A DNA stretch of 64,000 bases from Spiroplasma citri. GTDB lineage: Bacteria > Bacillota_I > Bacilli_A > Mycoplasmatales > Mycoplasmataceae. Position 1 is the first letter of the stretch, and every line of letters starts with the position of its first letter. The stretch lies in NCBI RefSeq assembly GCF_001886855.1, contig NZ_CP013197.1:558001-622000 (forward strand), written 5' to 3'. The translations under genes were made by a program, and so were the position numbers. Positions 48,839 through 58,661 of the stretch are shown here, piece after piece. The notes under the pieces were generated by a model. It saw only the letters and a list, made by a program, of their open reading frames with translations, did no database searches and was not told the DNA's origin.

Positions 48839-49248
48839 TATTTTTCCTCCTTACTAGGTAATTTGTCATATTTAGAATTATCTTTTAAAATTAGAATATA
48901 CTTTGATAATTGTTCTTCTGTTGGTTCTTCTTCATCTTCAACTATACATTGGTCTCAATGTCCGTGATAACTACAATAATATTGAGCATCAAAATCTTCT
49001 TTATATAATATTTGTTGTTTTAATTCAGCAAGTTCTTTTTTAAGTGCATTATTTTCTGTTTTAAGTGCATCATCTTTATATTTGACATTATTATCTTTTT
49101 CTTTTCATTCAGGGTCTTTTGAATATTTAAAATCAAAGCACGGATGACATACTACAGCACCTTTATTGGTTGATTTTTCAGTAATAATATGTCATTCAGA
49201 ATAAATATCATGTTTATCAAAACAACCATAACATGTAAAAACTCCCAT
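48838..49248 (-). CDS. Zinc-finger hypothetical protein, 136 aa
   Basis: CYGC and CHPC pairs about 35 residues apart give a zinc ribbon at the N-terminus. A coiled coil follows, then 'YYCSYHGHWDQC' and an acidic patch. TAATG junctions on both sides show tight translational coupling. Confidence 0.55.
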
Positions 49249-49454
49249 TATTTATCCTCCTCAATTTCCTTAATTATTAATAAATTATTTAGTTCACTTG
49301 TATTTGAAAAATTAAAATATAATTCTGATAATGTTAATATGTCAATAGAATTATCTTTTCAATAACATTTATATTTTTTATTTTTACATTTATTTCAATT
49401 TACACCAATAAATGTTAATCAAGCATTTTTATAATTAATTTCATTTTCTAACAT
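49248..49454 (-). CDS. Phage hypothetical protein, 68 aa
   Basis: Contains 'WNKCKNKKYKCYW'. Joined to both neighbours by TAATG overlaps. No family recognised. Confidence 0.5.
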
Positions 49455-49837
49455 TATTCATTCTCCTCAATAACAGTTAATTGGTCTAATTGTTCTTTTG
49501 TAATTCTAGCACCTAATAAACAAGCATTTTTTAAATTAGTACCTACTAAACAAGCATTTTCTAAATTAGCACTTCGTAAATTAGCATATTCTAAATTAGC
49601 ATATTCTAAATCAGCACATCATAAATTAGCACTTCGTAAATTAGCATATTCTAAATTAGCATTTTTTAAATTAGTCTCTTCTAAATCAGCAGATTGTAAA
49701 TCAGCAGATTGTAAAACAGCACATCGTAAATTAGCACCAGATAAATATAATACTTCTTCTTCTAAATATTTAATGATTTTATTTTTTTCAACATCAATTC
49801 CTGTTAAATCTTTTATCATATCTTGTATTGTTTTCAT
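49454..49837 (-). CDS. Pentapeptide-repeat protein, 127 aa
   Basis: After a 35-residue helical start, about 15 tandem A(D/N)Lxx repeats follow (residues 37-108), forming a right-handed quadrilateral helix. Such proteins can mimic DNA (for example Qnr/MfpA on gyrase). A phage copy could protect or redirect host gyrase or other DNA enzymes, which is inference. GGAGG before ATG. The repeated DNA is easily expanded or contracted. Confidence 0.75.
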
Positions 49838-49838
49838 T

Positions 49839-49976
49839 TTATAATTCCTCCAAATTCTTTTCTGCAATTAAAGTATCAATATAGTCATAAGCACTTTCTT
49901 CTGAGTGACATTCTTCTAATGCTTCATTAAATAAATCTTCTTTTGTGTAAACTTTGCCATCTTCATCTTTTCACAC
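49839..49976 (-). CDS. Small acidic protein, 45 aa
   Basis: GTG start with AAGGAAA upstream; 'KVYTKEDLFNEALEECHSEESAYDYI'-type helical acidic sequence. The ATG frame here is closed quickly, so GTG is preferred. Confidence 0.45.
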
Positions 49977-49977
49977 A

Positions 49978-50235
49978 TTATTTATTTTCCTTTAATATAA
50001 GTTCCAAGAATTCCAGTTCCTTTTTTCTATTTTTAATGTAATTATTTATTGATACAGTATTATCTCTTTCATCTATTGTGAATAAGTGTTCCATTTTTTT
50101 ATTAAAAATCTTAATTGCATTATATCCACTATATATTCCAGTTCCACGGGAAATTTTATAGCAGTATTTATCATCTAATTTATTAATAATTTCTTTTTGA
50201 AATTCTGATAATTGTACATTTCTAATTTCTTTCAT
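49978..50235 (-). CDS. Phage hypothetical protein, 85 aa
   Basis: Helical ends with a central beta region ('YCYKISRGTGIYSGYNAIKIF'). Early operon member, no family recognised. Confidence 0.55.
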   Translation of the reverse strand: MKEIRNVQLSEFQKEIINKLDDKYCYKISRGTGIYSGYNAIKIFNKKMEHLFTIDERDNTVSINNYIKNRKKELEFLELILKENK

Positions 50236-50236
50236 A

Positions 50237-50416
50237 TTATTTATCTCCTTGTCATTTAATATTTTTATCTTCTAAATCAATAATGGTTGTTAATCAACAA
50301 TCATGTTTCATTTCAACATTAGCAGTAATTTTTGCTTCTTCTAATGTATAAAATGATTTAGTTAAAATATCATTTGAAAAATCACTTTTCATAATTAATA
50401 AGTATTTTTTAGTCAT
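50237..50416 (-). CDS. Phage hypothetical protein, 59 aa
   Basis: 'YLLIMKSDFSNDILTKSFYTLEEAKITAN' suggests a small beta-beta-alpha domain. GGAGG site. Ends one base before the next gene. Confidence 0.5.
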
Positions 50417-50429
50417 AATTTAATTCCTC

Positions 50430-50609
50430 CTAATTCTTTTTATTTACACTTAAATTTTCTAATTGATAAGTTTGTAATCAGTGTTCTTCACATAATATAA
50501 TTTGTTTTTTATAACCTAAATTTCACTCTAATTTATCATTACTTTTTTCAATATAACTATTTCCACAATAAGCATTTTTATTATTACAATTAATTCTTTG
50601 ACATTTCAT
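50430..50609 (-). CDS. Small zinc-finger-like protein, 59 aa
   Basis: 'CQRINC', 'YCGN' and 'CEEHW' give four possible ligands. AGGAGG before ATG. Confidence 0.5.
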
Positions 50610-50622
50610 ATAGTAATTCCTC

Positions 50623-50742
50623 CTAATTCTTTCTAGTATTTAATGCTCAATGTTCATCAGTAATATCTTCAAATGACACTGGATAACTTCTAAGCATTAA
50701 TTCATGTATTTTGTTAATAGTTTTTTTATTTAACTTTTTCAT
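50623..50742 (-). CDS. Phage hypothetical peptide, 39 aa
   Basis: A short ORF with AAGGAGA upstream, in the operon between the membrane protein and the zinc-finger gene. Helical. No family. Confidence 0.4.
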
Positions 50743-50744
50743 TT

Positions 50745-51284
50745 TTATCTCCTTAAATTTCCTTGGTTAATTTTTTTTATTATTTTGATACTTAATAAAT
50801 AAAAAAATGGTAAGCATATTGTGTTTACAATTAACACTCCAATTATTATTTGTTCTATATTTAAAACACCAAGATTTAATCAAAAAAGTATAAAATCAAT
50901 TGGAAAGTAAATTATTAAATTTATGAATAAAAGTAAGATAATTTTTGAAAAATTATGACATTTTATTAAATAAATAATTCTTAATAAAATTGCAAATAAA
51001 CCTGTGCCAATATTTCAACATAATGATCCTAGAGTAAAACCTCATAATGATAAATCAACTAATAAATGACCAACAAAACCAATAAATAAACATCAATATC
51101 AATTTAAAATAAAAGTACTAATAAAAACTGGAATTAAAAATAATGGAATTGATGTTCTTAAAATGATTTGTATTCGCATTACTTGTGATAATACAACCAT
51201 CATCGCAATTAAAACTGCTATATAATTTATGTTTTTAATTAATAAAAAATAATTATTGTTTTTGCATTTTTTTATATTTAACAT
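50745..51284 (-). CDS. Membrane protein resembling an ECF transporter S component, 179 aa
   Basis: Six hydrophobic segments. 'AVLIAMMVVLSQVMRIQIILRTSIPLFLIPVFI' and 'GFVGHLLVDLSLWGFTLGSLCWNIG' follow the ECF S-component plan (small N-terminal helix pair, P-x-x-(L/I), G-x-L-x-D, then a substrate loop). S components bind a vitamin or base and use the host EcfA/T module. Overlaps the preceding gene by 32 bases. Rare cargo for a phage. An unrelated small membrane protein remains possible. Confidence 0.55.
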
Positions 51285-51486
51285 AACTAAGTCCTAATTT
51301 TTTAGCTTGCCGTTTATCTTTTTGTTTTTGTTTATATTCTTCATCAATTAAATTAATATTATTTAATAATTCTGTTTTTTGTAAGTCAGACAAACCACAA
51401 TTAGATAATGCAATTAAATAAAGTTTTTGTTTTTCTTGTTCTAATTCTATTTTTTCTAATTTAGCCAAAATTGAAGCAATATTCAT
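51253..51486 (-). CDS. Coiled-coil hypothetical protein, 77 aa
   Basis: Glu/Lys/Gln-rich helix ('LAKLEKIELEQEKQKLYL') with a basic C-terminus. AAAGGAAA before ATG. Confidence 0.5.
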   Translation of the reverse strand: MNIASILAKLEKIELEQEKQKLYLIALSNCGLSDLQKTELLNNINLIDEEYKQKQKDKRQAKKLGLSYVKYKKMQKQ

Positions 51487-51504
51487 TTTTTTATTTCCTT
51501 TCTA

Positions 51505-52248
51505 TTAAAATTCAAATTTAAACTGAATATTTTTTAATCTTTTTTTAATTATTTTGTAATATTCATTATTTATTTCGCAGCCCATTCACTTTCGTTTTAA
51601 TTGTTCACAAGCATAAGCTGTTGTACCACTACCTAGAAAACAATCTAAAATTACATCATTTTCTTTACTATATTTACTAATTAATCGATTAAATATATAT
51701 AATGGTTTTTCTGTTGGGTGCCCTGTTATTTTTTTTCCGATTGAATAATTAAAAATTGTTTTTTTACTTTCATAATCATTTTTATAATTCGGAATTCGAT
51801 GTTTTTTAGAATAAATCATCATACAATATTCTTTATCTTGGAAAATATGATTATTAGTTGGCATTGGATTTGTTTTGTTCCAAAGGATAAAATCATAAAG
51901 CATATCTTTTTTACAAACTCAATCTAAATAATCTATAATTTGTTGTCTATTCATTCAAATTAACATAAATTTATTTTTTGAAACTCGATAAAACTCATCT
52001 AAATAAGAATTTATATCAAATGAATTATGCAAATTATTATCATAAATAGCATTAATATATTTGTTTATGCTTTTACCGATTCTGTCGGTAGTATTGCTTT
52101 TTTCATTTATATGTTCATTTTTTCTTTTTGGTAAATTATATAAATAGGGTGGATCAGTTAATATTAAATCAACACTATCATTTTCTAAACTTTTAATAAA
52201 AGTTAATGCATCACCATTTATTAATTTTCCTAAATTTGTTTTAAACAT
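51505..52248 (-). CDS. Site-specific DNA methyltransferase, 247 aa
   Basis: Motif IV 'LTDPPY' near residue 36 precedes motif I 'LDCFLGSGTTAYACEQ' near residue 210, the order of beta-type N4/N6 amino-methyltransferases. 'GHPTEKPLYIFNRLI' is the usual HPTEKP loop before motif I. No restriction enzyme is adjacent; it could protect phage DNA from host or rival restriction. Truncated in A. Confidence 0.85.
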
Positions 52249-52427
52249 TTTTTTCACCCTTTGCCTTTCACGTCACTTTAAAGGTAATCGCAGGCACTAT
52301 ACTATTGTGTTTTAAAATATGCAGTGAGCTTTCTATGTTATGTCTATTTAATATATAATCTTAAAACTTTGTATATTATTTAAAACTTTTTTGGGAATAT
52401 TTTAATTTAAACTTTTTAAGCCTTTAA

Positions 52428-52841
52428 TTAATTGTTCTTTTTTTCAACACTTAAATTTGTGAAATTATTTTTATTTGTTTTTACTTTTTTAGGTTCACTT
52501 GAAAATAATGCTTTTTTCATATTAGTAGAGTAATTTTGTTTATATTGATTATATAAATTAATTAATTCCGTTCCAGTTAAACTCTTTCAAATATTACGCT
52601 TTAAATTTTCATCATATTTTACAATAGAATAATAATTATCATAAATCAAACCGATTGCTACTTGTTCCGAATGTTTTTCACTCGGATAAATAAACTTATT
52701 ACTCAATCAAAAACCAATATGACGATTATGATTAGGTAAATTTATAAATGAAGCTTTATCTGTTCTAAAAACTATAAATTCTCTTCGAATAAAATAATTT
52801 TCTACGTTAATATTCTTCTTATAACTTGGTTTCTGATACAT
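52428..52841 (-). CDS. Early phage hypothetical protein, 137 aa
   Basis: Homologue of 3001-3414, intact. Starts within the zinc-finger gene. The 52249-52427 gap holds only the methyltransferase leader. Confidence 0.6.
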
Positions 52842-52983
52842 TACTCAAATCAACTCGCTTTCGGTTACACTGCATTGAACAAACATTTAACTTAAAATAC
52901 AAACTACCAACAATTTTTTTATTCAAAATAGAATGACAAATTTGACATTTACGTTTTAAAAAAAATATTCAAATTCCTAACAT
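52819..52983 (-). CDS. Small four-cysteine zinc-finger protein, 54 aa
   Basis: Homologue of 2859-3023 with CQIC and a second Cys pair; AAAGGAG site. Confidence 0.6.
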
Positions 52984-53012
52984 AATTAATCACACTCCTT
53001 TTTTTAATAAAC

Positions 53013-53160
53013 ATTGTTATATTTAATGTTTATCTATTGTTTATTTAATGTTTATATATTGTTTATCTATAGTTTATTTATTGTTTAATAAACATTGTTA
53101 TATTTAATGTTTATCTATTGTTTATTTAATGTTTAATAAACATTGTTAATAAACATTGTA
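53013..53160. repeat. TGTTTAT repeat array (iteron-like), long version
   Basis: About a dozen copies of TGTTTAT or ATAAACA, mostly 10-12 bases apart (one helical turn), with a larger unit of about 75 bases present twice. Same place as 2773-2840 but expanded. Confidence 0.55.
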
Positions 53161-53191
53161 AGCATTATTAAAAATATAAAATAGTAAAAAT

Positions 53192-53278
53192 TGGCACACT
53201 GAAAAATACTATTAACAAGTTTAATAAAAGAAATATAAAATTAAAATTAATAAATCAAATAACATAACTAGTGTGCCA
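53192..53278. repeat. 9-bp inverted repeat TGGCACACT / AGTGTGCCA
   Basis: Same arms as 2655-2741. The sequence between arms differs slightly. Confidence 0.4.
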
Positions 53279-53309
53279 TAGATGAGTTATTCATCTTGTT
53301 ATATTAGAA

Positions 53310-53555
53310 TTATTTAATTTTACTAAAAAAGATTTTTAAATACCCAGTTTTTCAATCAGAATCTATCCTTGAATTTTCCAAATTATTATAAAGTCAAATT
53401 TTTTCTTTGTTTATATACTTAATTTGATTTAATAAAACTTTGTGATTTTGACAAGTTCATAAAATTTTATTTGTTTCAAATTCTTCGGTGATAAATGATG
53501 ATAATTTATAACAATTAATAACATCACATATTTTTTGTTGTTTAATAATTTTCAT
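53310..53555 (-). CDS. Early phage hypothetical protein, 81 aa
   Basis: Homologue of 2378-2623, intact. Confidence 0.6.
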
Positions 53556-53570
53556 TTTTATAAATCAAAT

Positions 53571-53690
53571 TTAATATTGACTATAATAAATATCTTCAAA
53601 TCATTCTGTTTTTTCGCGATGTTTAACTTTATGAATTCGCTTTGGCATTCCGCACTTACTGCATCTAATCATAATATTGATTTTTTCCAT
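53571..53690 (-). CDS. Small zinc-ribbon protein, 39 aa
   Basis: Homologue of 2245-2355 with CSKC and a basic stretch; three extra C-terminal residues. Confidence 0.55.
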
Positions 53691-53747
53691 TTTTAGTTTC
53701 TCCAATCTAATATTTAACGATTGATTTATTAATATAACTAAGTGAAA

Positions 53748-53888
53748 CAAAACAAGGACAACACCTTTACTAAGTAGATATATGGATTATTTAATAATTT
53801 CTTAATTTAATATGGTTTTTTTCAGAAAGGAAACAACTTTTTTATTATTTTAAAATTATAAATATTTAAAGATGCTGTCCTTGTTTTG
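53748..53888. repeat. 140-bp element with 13-bp inverted ends (B copy)
   Basis: CAAAACAAGGACA / TGTCCTTGTTTTG ends as at 2048-2187. The interior again has CAGAAAGGAAACAAC without an ORF. Confidence 0.5.
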
Positions 53889-54031
53889 AATCAATTAGTT
53901 ATTTTAGGTTTTTTCAAATAAAAAAACCATTTTAGTAAATGGTTTAATTATTCTTATTTAATTTCTTTATATTTTTATACCCTACTTTTTTTTATACGAC
54001 CAAGACAATAGTAAATAGTTATAAAAACTAA

Positions 54032-54505
54032 TTAAATAGTAAAAAAGATAATTAGGGAAGAAATTAATAATATTCCAGCAATAATTAATAATATTTTTCG
54101 ATTTTTTTTAATTATTGCTTCTTCATCAGTTAAAGTAGATTGGTAACGACGACAATGATCATTAAAGTAAGCTGTGGCTTGCTTATTTTTATATCATCCT
54201 AAAATTAATCAGATTAATAAAATTAAAACAAAGAAGCTAACAACAATTCATTCTGTTTTTTTAATATTTTTAAAGGCAAAAATTCCTAATAAAAAACTAA
54301 TTCCAAGTAAAATTGCACTAGTTAAAATAGCAATTAAATAATGATATCAAGTAATTTTTTTTAGTTTTTGATAAGTTTCTAATTTTATTGTTTGATTATG
54401 GTATGTTTCCTCAACAATTTCTTTAACTTCTTTTTCATGAATTTCTTTTTCTTCTTGTTTTAATCGATGTAATTCTTTAAAAATATTTTTCTTTTTTGCC
54501 ATCAT
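54032..54505 (-). CDS. Host membrane protein, 157 aa
   Basis: N-terminal 55-residue charged coiled coil, then two adjacent hydrophobic segments ('LIAILTSAILLGISFLLGIF' and a following one) and a third at the C-terminus. GAGGG before ATG. Next to the prophage boundary but outside it. No family recognised. The 171 bases between it and oppB are AT-rich and should hold both divergent promoters. Confidence 0.6.
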
Positions 54506-54676
54506 TGCCCTCACATTAATATTTTTTAAATTTATTATTAAATTATATTGTATTTTTTCAAAAAGTAAAATATAATTACATAGTATAAAATTATATTTTG
54601 TATCAAGTACATTATTTAATAAAAAGTTGATAAAAGGGACACTTTATTTTTCCTTAAAACTAGGGAGGGAAAAAAT

Positions 54677-55921
54677 ATGAAAAATATTAAAAAAGATAAA
54701 GATATTTCTAAAAATAATTTTGATATTAGCAAAGAATATGATAACAAGTTTATTAATGTTGATTTAAATTATCAGCAAACAAATAAACGAACATCACTTT
54801 TTACTGAAATGAAATATAAAATGGCAATTATTAATCATCATCGTCGGGAATTTTTTGATCGTTTTCCATTAATAGGTTATTCATTAAAAAGAATCTTTTT
54901 TGCAATTATTACTTTGTTGTTAGCAATTTGTGTAATTTTTATTTTATTACGGTTAGTAACTCCCGATGATATTTATATTAAAGATATTGATATTGATAAA
55001 TTAAATATTTTGTCAGGTACACCAGAATATAATGCTTTGCTTGAACAAAAAATGAAAATTTTTGGGGTATATGGTTCAATTTGAAGTCAATTAGGAACAT
55101 ATTTGCTAAATATTATGCCTTTTATTAAAAAAACAATAATTGTTAATAGCGCTTTTGATCCAATAACTGGTGAGTTAGTTGGTGAAAAAGTTACAACATG
55201 ATTTTATTTAGGAGTTGTTTTTTCAACAGCAGTAGCACAGCCAGGAGAATTAGTATCAGATATCTTTGCACGAGCAATTCCATATTCATTTGGTTTTGGG
55301 TCAGTCGCTGTTTTGTTAGCTTATTTAATTGGTGTGCCGTTAGGAATAATTGCTGCAAAAAATAAAGAACGTGGTGTTGATAATACCATTAATGCTGGTT
55401 CAATTATCTTTTTAGCAATTCCACCAGTTGTTTTAGTTGTAGGGATTTATTTAATTTCAATTAATTTTTTTTATGCTCATGGTTTATTTAGCTCGGGAAC
55501 TTTTGATACTAAGTTTTGACCAGTTTTTGCAATTTTCTTAATGATAGCACCACCAATTGTCATTAATACAAGACGATATGTTATTGATGAAATGACAGCC
55601 GATTATACTAAGTTTGCACTATCAAAAGGAATGACTAATCGTTATATTTTCTATATTCATATTTTCCGTAATGCGGGGATTCGAATTTTTCGGTTATTAC
55701 CAGCAGCTTTTGTAACAACAATTTTTGGAGCAAGTATTTTTGCTGAACAAAATTGAGCAATTCCAGGGATGAGTAAATTTATTGTGTCGGGAGTTGGAAA
55801 CAAGGATTCTTTTGTTGTTATGGGATATATTTTATTAACAGCAACGGCTGGAATTGCTACTAGTTTAATATCGGATATTATGATGGCGATATTAGACCCA
55901 CGAGTAAAATTAACAAAATAA
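54677..55921 (+). CDS. oppB: Oligopeptide ABC transporter permease OppB, 414 aa
   Basis: A cytoplasmic N-terminal extension of about 70 residues, then a membrane segment, an extracytoplasmic domain and the permease core. 'GVPLGIIAAKNKERGVDN' and 'RYVIDEMTADYTKFALSKGMTNRYIFYIHIFRNA' contain the EAA loop that contacts the ATPases. GGGAGGG before ATG. First gene of oppBCDFA. Confidence 0.9.
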
Positions 55922-55937
55922 AGAGAGGAGCAAGGTG

Positions 55938-56927
55938 ATGCGAAGAGTTACAGATGAAGAGTTACTTGATTTTCAAAGTTATGATATCAATAATTTAGAT
56001 CCAAGTTTATTTGAAATTGTTGGGCCACAACTAGAAGAGAATGAACGAATTTCAACGAAATCATATCGTTATTGAAAAGTAGTTGGTCAAATTTTAATTG
56101 CTAAAAAAACATTTATTGTTTGTTTATTATTATTACTTGCAATTGTCTTATTAACAGCAATTGTTCCAATTTGTAAAATCGCGAATCCGTTACCTGCTGA
56201 TTTACCAATTCCTAATTATCAACAACCTTTAGCTCCAAATGCAACTTATTTATTTGGACTGGGAATGAATGGTGAGAATTATTGAGATAAAATTTGAATT
56301 GGAATGCGAACTACCTTGTTATTTACATTAATAATTGCCTTAATTCAAATTTTAATTGGGGTTATTGTTGGTTCAATTTGAGGGTTTTATAAAAAATTTG
56401 ATATTTTATTTATTGAAATTACACGATTTCTAAATTTAGTACCAACATTAATTTTATGATTAATTATTATTTTTGCTTTAGGTAAAACAATGCCAGTCAT
56501 CATTTTTGCCGTATCACTTACTAGTTGAATTACTTTGGCAGAGGTTATTCGGGTACAAATTATTTTAGTCCGAAATACAGAATATAATCTTGCTTCAAAA
56601 ATGTTAGGAACATCAGGATCAAAAATTGTGACAAAAAATATTATGCCACGAATTTTACCATTAATTATTCAAACAGCATCTTTTGCTGTTCCAATGGCTA
56701 TTGCAATTGATTCAACATTAAATTACTTTAACTTTGGTTTTGTACAAGGACGTGAAAATACGACATTAGGATTTATTTTAAATGAAGTATTAGCATCTAG
56801 TAAGTGACAAGATTATCCACATTTATTAATTATTCCTATTTGTTTTATTGCTGGAACATCGGTTTTATTCTTCTTATTTGGAAAAGTATTTGCTGATTCA
56901 TTAGATCCCAAAAACCATTATAAATAA
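55938..56927 (+). CDS. oppC: Oligopeptide ABC transporter permease OppC, 329 aa
   Basis: Six membrane segments, 'IGMRTTLLFTLIIALIQILIGVIVG' and the EAA loop 'RNTEYNLASKMLGTSGSKIVTKNIMPRILP'. The ATG at 55938 is used because AGGAGCAAGG precedes it. Pairs with OppB. Confidence 0.9.
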
Positions 56928-56956
56928 AAATGACATATTAAAGGAGAAATTGCTTT

Positions 56957-58660
56957 ATGGAAAAAGAAATTGTTATTTCAATTAAAAAATTAATAATAAA
57001 ATTTAAAACTCGTGCTAACGTTTTAACTGCTATTCGAAATATTTCTTTTGATATTTATGATGGTGAAACATTAGCAATTGTTGGTGAGTCGGGAAGTGGC
57101 AAGTCAGTTATGACCAAAACATTTACTAATATGTTAGAAAGTAACGGATGAATTAGTAATGGTTCAATAGTTTATTCGCCTTCGAAAAATATTTTAGCGG
57201 ATGATTTCGCATATTTTCGAAAACCAGTTCATTTAGTTGATTTTCATAAAATTTTATTAGATAACAGCCTACAAAAAAATATTATAAAGTATAATAAAAA
57301 ACGAATTATTAGAACAACACAAAAAATAAAAATGATTAATAGTTTAGAATTAACTAATTTACAAGCAGCAATTGTTGCTTTACGAAATAAAATTGAAGTA
57401 TTAAAAAAACAAATTGGTTTTAGTCATTCCAATCGAATTAATAATAAAATAGGAAAACTTAATGCACAATTAAAAGAATATAAAAATCAACAAGAGATGT
57501 TGCTAAACCCTGAATTAAAACAAAAAAAGATTGAATTTTTACAAAGTTGAATTATTGATTATAATAATGAAATTGATAAAATTAAAAAATTAACTTGAAG
57601 AGAAAAACGGTTATTAGGGAAAAATATCCAGTTTTTAAAAAAATATTTTGAACAAGGAATTATTCCTCCACCAACAGAATTTAGTAAAATTCAAAATTAT
57701 TTTAGTAAAAAAACTTATACCGATGGAATTCGTTATCGTATTAACAAATTAAATCAGTTAATGGTTATTGGTGAACCATTAAATGCTAATAATTTTACTA
57801 ATGTTTATGAAGAATGAAATTTAATTAAAAATTTTGAATTTATTAATAAATTAAAAGCGGCAAAACAAATTAGTAAATTACGTGGTCCAACAATAGCAAC
57901 AATTTTCCAAGATCCAATGATATCTTTAAATCCATTATTATCAGTTGGTTTTCAAATTTCAGAAGTATTACGAAAACATCGTAAATTATCACGAGCAATG
58001 GCCAAAAAAACAGCGCTTGAATTATTAGAAAAAGTTGGAATTCCAAAGGCTAAAAAACGTTATCATGATATTCCGGGAATGTATTCGGGCGGAATGCGCC
58101 AACGGGTAGTTATTGCAATTGCTTTAGCTTGCCAACCAAAAGTTTTGATTTGTGATGAACCAACAACAGCCTTAGATGTTACAATCCAAGCGCAAATTCT
58201 TGATTTAATTAAATCGTTACAAAAAGAATATAAATTTACTGTTATTTTTATTACCCATGATTTAGGTGTTGTCGCAAATATTGCTGATCGGGTTGCTGTA
58301 ATGTATGCTGGTCAAATTATTGAATATGGAACAGTAAATGACATCTTTTTTGATCCGAAACATCCTTATACTTGAGCGCTATTATCTTCTTTACCGCAAT
58401 TTGGTCAAAAAGGTGAAGATCTTTATTCAATTCCTGGCTCACCACCATCATTATTTGCAAAAGTATATGGGGATCCATTTGCTCCTCGTAATCAGTATGC
58501 GATGAAAATTGATTATTTATTAGAACCACCAATGTTTAAAGTAAGTGAAACGCATTATGCAAAAACTTGACTATTAGATCCACGAGCTGCGAAAGTAACA
58601 AAACCAAAACAATTGCAACAATTAGAACAAATTAAAAATGATACAAAGGTAGGTGATTAA
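56957..58660 (+). CDS. oppD: Oligopeptide ABC transporter ATPase OppD, 567 aa
   Basis: Walker A 'GESGSGKS' (43-50), Q-loop 'IFQDPMISLNP' near 315, signature 'YSGGMRQR' near 375, Walker B 'LICDEP' and the Opp C-terminal extension. A basic, coiled-coil-rich insert of over 200 residues lies between Walker A and the Q-loop, much longer than in E. coli OppD (about 335 aa) but known from mollicutes. Confidence 0.9.
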
Positions 58661-58661
58661 G

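Larger units (their letters stand above)
21221..54000 (-). mobile_element. Prophage B, nearly complete siphovirus-type genome
   Basis: Collinear from early genes (right) to holin-like genes and transposase (left): zinc fingers, methyltransferase, ECF-S-like protein, RecT set, restriction-modification gene, terminase, portal, protease-capsid, connectors, tail, fibre. The left phage end at about 53997 equals the left end of A. The other end is cut inside the transposase gene, so the excision end may be lost. Structural genes are mostly intact, except the tail-tip gene, which has one extra C. Confidence 0.9.

Noticed and set aside
53013-53160. CRISPR array
   Set aside because: The repeats are short, AT-rich and contiguous with no unique spacers of constant length, and no cas gene is present.
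1940-54000. Plectrovirus (filamentous spiroplasma phage) sequences
   Set aside because: I saw no plectrovirus-type replication or coat genes; portal, terminase, HK97 capsid and tail genes show a tailed phage.
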